This document shows positions 6,535 through 8,180 of a stretch of 8,180 bases of DNA, one piece after another. The notes under the pieces are model-generated. The model saw only the letters and a list, made by a program, of their open reading frames with translations. It searched no databases and had not been told where the DNA came from. Positions within the stretch are counted from its first letter, which is position 1. Every line of letters begins with the position of its first letter. The stretch is taken from the NCBI GenBank assembly GCA_021811925.1, contig JAKAPY010000073.1, forward strand, positions 1 to 8,180. The letters are read 5' to 3'. The position numbers and the translations under genes are program-made. The DNA is from Thermoplasmata archaeon (GTDB lineage: Archaea > Thermoplasmatota > Thermoplasmata > Sysuiplasmatales > Sysuiplasmataceae).

Positions 6535-6708
6535 TCAATGGAATAGATAAACAGAATTGCCCCTGTTCTTCCTTCTGTTCCTTCTCCTCCAGATTATGAA
6601 TGCAAGGACGAGGACGAGGACAACTATTGCGGCTATAACCCCATTCAGCGGTGTGAAGAGCGCAACCCCGGCTAAAGGCGCTGCGTACTTTCTGATACCC
6701 ATTGGCAT
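6535..6708 (-). CDS. Small single-pass membrane protein, 57 aa
   Basis: This frame starts with ATG at 6708 (second ATG at 6702; TTG possible at 6714) and ends at TGA 6537-6535. It codes for 57 residues beginning MPMGIRKYAAPLAGVAL. A strongly hydrophobic segment at about residues 22-40 (NGVIAAIVVLVLVLAFIIW) is followed at once by a very basic tail, RRRNRRKNR (41-49). By the positive-inside rule the C-terminus should face the cytoplasm. Codon choice (AGG, AGA, ATA, GCC, GTC, CTC) is like that of the neighbouring genes. It lies 40 bases after the minus-strand methyltransferase stop, on the same strand, and fills most of what would otherwise be an empty 224-base gap. A weak GGAA (6712-6709) is six bases before ATG 6702. 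The GGACGA repeat visible on the plus strand at 6606-6621 is simply its Val-Leu run. Function unknown; no family recognised. It could be a chance frame, but hydrophobic core plus basic flank argues for a real gene. Confidence 0.55.
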   Translation of the reverse strand: MPMGIRKYAAPLAGVALFTPLNGVIAAIVVLVLVLAFIIWRRRNRRKNRGNSVYLFH

Positions 6709-6748
6709 TTCCAAGACTTTGCCTGTTCTTAACCCTTTTCAGGCTGTC

Positions 6749-7336
6749 TCATCGTCCCCTTTTGGCCGAAATGCCGTAGTGGTACTTCCCGATCGCAAAT
6801 GCCTTTTCCACCTCGAATCCGTTGAGGGACAGAAGCGCTTCGGACTCTTCCTGCGCTACCCTCTCCGATATGGGCGGGCCGACAGGCGTCTTTGCCTTCT
6901 CCCACTCGACAATGCCGAGTGAGCCGTTTCTTTTGAGAATTCTCCTTGCCTCCCTCAAAGTGCCATTGCCGTCAAGCTCATGCAGCGTCGTTATCATCAA
7001 TGCCGCATCCGCTATCCCGTCCTCAATCGGAATGCTGTCCTCCCTTGATACGACAAAAGCGACGTTCCTCAACGACTTCTCCTCGGCAAGCTTTCTCGCC
7101 ATGTTGACAAACGGTTCCTGGATGTCAATTGCGAAAATACTCCCGTTCCTCCCAACTCGAAGCGACAGGGCTTCCAGGAACGCTCCGGGTCCGCATCCCA
7201 CATCGAGCACTACGTGGCCTTCGCCGATTCCGAATGCGTCCACAACTTCCCTCGGATCGAGCATCCTGAATCTTTCATCGCTGAGCAGCGTGTCTCCTAT
7301 CCCAAGCGGGAACTTCCTTTTCTTTCTGCTCGCCAA
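6749..7336 (-). CDS. Class I SAM-dependent methyltransferase (UbiE/arsenite-methyltransferase-like)
   Basis: A 195-residue Rossmann-fold methyltransferase, substrate unknown. Motif I is VVLDVGCGPGAF (42-53), strand 2 ends FAIDIQ with Asp71, the motif II/III region is DAALMITTLHEL (110-121), and motif IV-V is RRILKRNGSLGIVEWEK (131-147), followed by the GPPISERV segment common in small archaeal and firmicute UbiE-like proteins. The N-terminus is basic (ASRKKRK). The start is TTG at 7336: no upstream ATG or GTG fits, the first in-frame ATG (M25) would remove conserved sequence, and a GAGGGGG ribosome binding site stands six bases before it. It begins 23 bases after the MFS transporter stop, so the two are probably one transcript. 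It is not closely similar to the plus-strand methyltransferase at 5757, so it is not a duplicate. Arsenite methylation is unlikely: the expected conserved cysteines are missing, since C48 in the SAM loop is the only Cys. Confidence 0.88.
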   Translation of the reverse strand: MASRKKRKFPLGIGDTLLSDERFRMLDPREVVDAFGIGEGHVVLDVGCGPGAFLEALSLRVGRNGSIFAIDIQEPFVNMARKLAEEKSLRNVAFVVSREDSIPIEDGIADAALMITTLHELDGNGTLREARRILKRNGSLGIVEWEKAKTPVGPPISERVAQEESEALLSLNGFEVEKAFAIGKYHYGISAKRGR

Positions 7337-7342
7337 ACGAAA

Positions 7343-7349
7343 CCCCCTC
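7343..7349 (-). promoter_or_regulatory. Ribosome binding site supporting a TTG start
   Basis: On the minus strand GAGGGGG ends six bases before the TTG at 7336. This spacing is the main reason for accepting TTG as the initiator of the methyltransferase. Confidence 0.65.
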
Positions 7350-7359
7350 GCTGTGTCAG

Positions 7360-8180
7360 TTAATATGATGCTTCTCTTAATCCTTTCACAGTGGAGCCAA
7401 GAGCCGCGACTGCCGCCAGCAGAATTGCGAAAATGATGTAGACGCGCTGCACGCCGAGAGTTTCCACAAGACCACCGCTGAGCACCATTGAAACAGAACC
7501 TCCTCCGAGCAGCAGCATCGACATGCCCGCGAGGACGCTGCCCATCCTTTCGGGGGGCGTTTTTGCCTGAAGAAGCGCTATGAATGGCACGGAAGAAATT
7601 CCCTCAACAATGCCAATGATGAACGTCACCGCTATTGCATAACTGATGTAGGCGGAGAATGCAAATGCAACATAAAGTGCTGCGTTTGCAGCGATCGAGA
7701 GAATCATGATTTTTCCGACAATGCGCCTTACTTTCACAAGCGTGACGACATAGTTTCCCGCGATGGTTCCAGCCGCAAGGGCGACCAGGATTAATGCGAA
7801 GCCGGCATTGCCCGCTCCCAGTATGTCGTTTGACATGATGGCCGGCAGGAAAATCATACCTGCACCTGTGAAGTTTGCAACCGTCAGGAAGATCGATATT
7901 TCGAGAAAAAGTCTGTTTCCTGCAATGTATTTCAGGCCATCCGCGCTGCGCCTGCTCCTGCCGTGCGCGATGGGCGAAACAAATCTCATGAAAGCGAAGA
8001 ACAGTACGCTTGCAAGAAAAGCAGCTACAACGACAAGAACTATTCCCGCAGTATCGCGTATTAAGACAAAGCCTGCAAGGCCCAGCGCGTAGCCGAATAT
8101 CCTGCTGAGCTGAGAAGTCGTCTGCTGAAGGGAATTTGCTGTTGCAAGCTCATTCTCTGAGACAAGCACGGGTATTACGC
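7360..8180 (-). CDS. Major facilitator superfamily efflux transporter, partial (N-terminus beyond right edge)
   Basis: The frame stays open through base 8180, so the N-terminal third (about four membrane segments) is missing; 272 complete codons are visible. The GTG at 8169 is an internal Val codon. The fragment opens with VIPVLVSENELATANSLQQT, the hallmark loop of MFS_3/EntS-like exporters (usually P-x-L-V-x-x-x-x-L-x-x-A-N-S-L). About eight hydrophobic segments follow: two before a basic cytoplasmic loop (HGRSRRSADGLKYI, about residues 76-89), then a six-helix C-terminal bundle including LFLEISIFLTVANFTGAGMIF, AGFALILVALAAGTIAG and VYIIFAILLAAVAALGSTV. The central loop separates the two halves as in a 12-helix MFS protein. 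Relatives export drugs, macrolides or siderophores, and the substrate here is unknown. It is followed after 23 bases by the methyltransferase gene, a common pairing in small detoxification or secondary-product operons. Confidence 0.9.
   Translation of the reverse strand, partial: VIPVLVSENELATANSLQQTTSQLSRIFGYALGLAGFVLIRDTAGIVLVVVAAFLASVLFFAFMRFVSPIAHGRSRRSADGLKYIAGNRLFLEISIFLTVANFTGAGMIFLPAIMSNDILGAGNAGFALILVALAAGTIAGNYVVTLVKVRRIVGKIMILSIAANAALYVAFAFSAYISYAIAVTFIIGIVEGISSVPFIALLQAKTPPERMGSVLAGMSMLLLGGGSVSMVLSGGLVETLGVQRVYIIFAILLAAVAALGSTVKGLREASY

Noticed and set aside
6525..6600. Pyrimidine-rich tract on the plus strand as a terminator for the methyltransferase
   Set aside because: It has no long T run and no hairpin that I can see, and it is explained as the complement of Arg/Lys codons in the small protein.
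6606..6621. Tandem GGACGA repeat
   Set aside because: Only two and a half copies; explained as alternating Val-Leu codons of the minus-strand membrane helix.
6557..6922. Plus-strand frame of 121 residues with a hydrophobic start (PLFFLLFLLLQ)
   Set aside because: It has no ATG start, lies antisense to the well-supported methyltransferase and to the small membrane protein, and its hydrophobic start is the complement of the purine-rich Arg/Lys codons of that protein.
7358..7367. TATA-like sequence (CATATTAAC on the minus strand) about 27 bases before TTG 7336
   Set aside because: It would give a leaderless transcript and so remove the strong GAGGGGG ribosome binding site. It is also part of the MFS stop region; co-transcription with the MFS gene is simpler.
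6822..7436. Plus-strand Ser-rich frame of 204 residues
   Set aside because: It is fully antisense to the methyltransferase and the end of the MFS gene, has low complexity and no recognisable domain.

Overview
The window looks like chromosomal DNA of an archaeon, most plausibly a member of Thermoplasmatota or a related euryarchaeal lineage. I infer this from heavy use of AGG and AGA for Arg and ATA for Ile, short GGTGA/GGAGG-type ribosome binding sites, GTG and TTG starts, a TATA-like element about 26 bases before a probably leaderless start, and archaeal-style protein families. The assignment is an inference; no rRNA or other phylogenetic marker is present. No tRNA, rRNA, CRISPR array, insertion sequence or attachment site was seen.

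Bases 1-5312 hold one tight plus-strand gene block. It runs: the C-terminal part of a MoeB/ThiF/UbaA-type E1-like adenylyltransferase fused to a rhodanese domain (cut by the left edge), sufB, sufD, a Rieske-type [2Fe-2S] ferredoxin, and the cysteine desulfurase sufS. Gaps are 1 to about 30 bases, so this reads as an operon for sulfur mobilisation and Fe-S cluster assembly. SufS would release sulfur from cysteine as a persulfide, SufB-SufD would be the scaffold, and the Rieske protein is a candidate electron carrier. No sufC, sufE or sufU is in the window. The rhodanese-E1 is therefore a candidate persulfide acceptor, feeding sulfur to a ubiquitin-like carrier of the MoaD/SAMP/ThiS type.

Bases 5313-5353 are a short gap with a TATA-like box and two T5 tracts. 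After it come a JAMM/MPN+ metalloprotease gene and, overlapping its end, a class I SAM methyltransferase. E1-like enzymes and JAMM proteases both act on ubiquitin-like proteins, so their flanking of the SUF genes is the most interesting contextual signal here.

From 6535 to the right edge everything is on the minus strand and converges on the methyltransferase. Read in its own direction it is the C-terminal two thirds of an MFS efflux transporter (cut by the right edge), a second, unrelated class I methyltransferase with a TTG start, and a 57-residue single-pass membrane protein that is easy to miss because of its size. All catalytic motifs that should be visible in the enzymes are intact, and I saw no frameshift.
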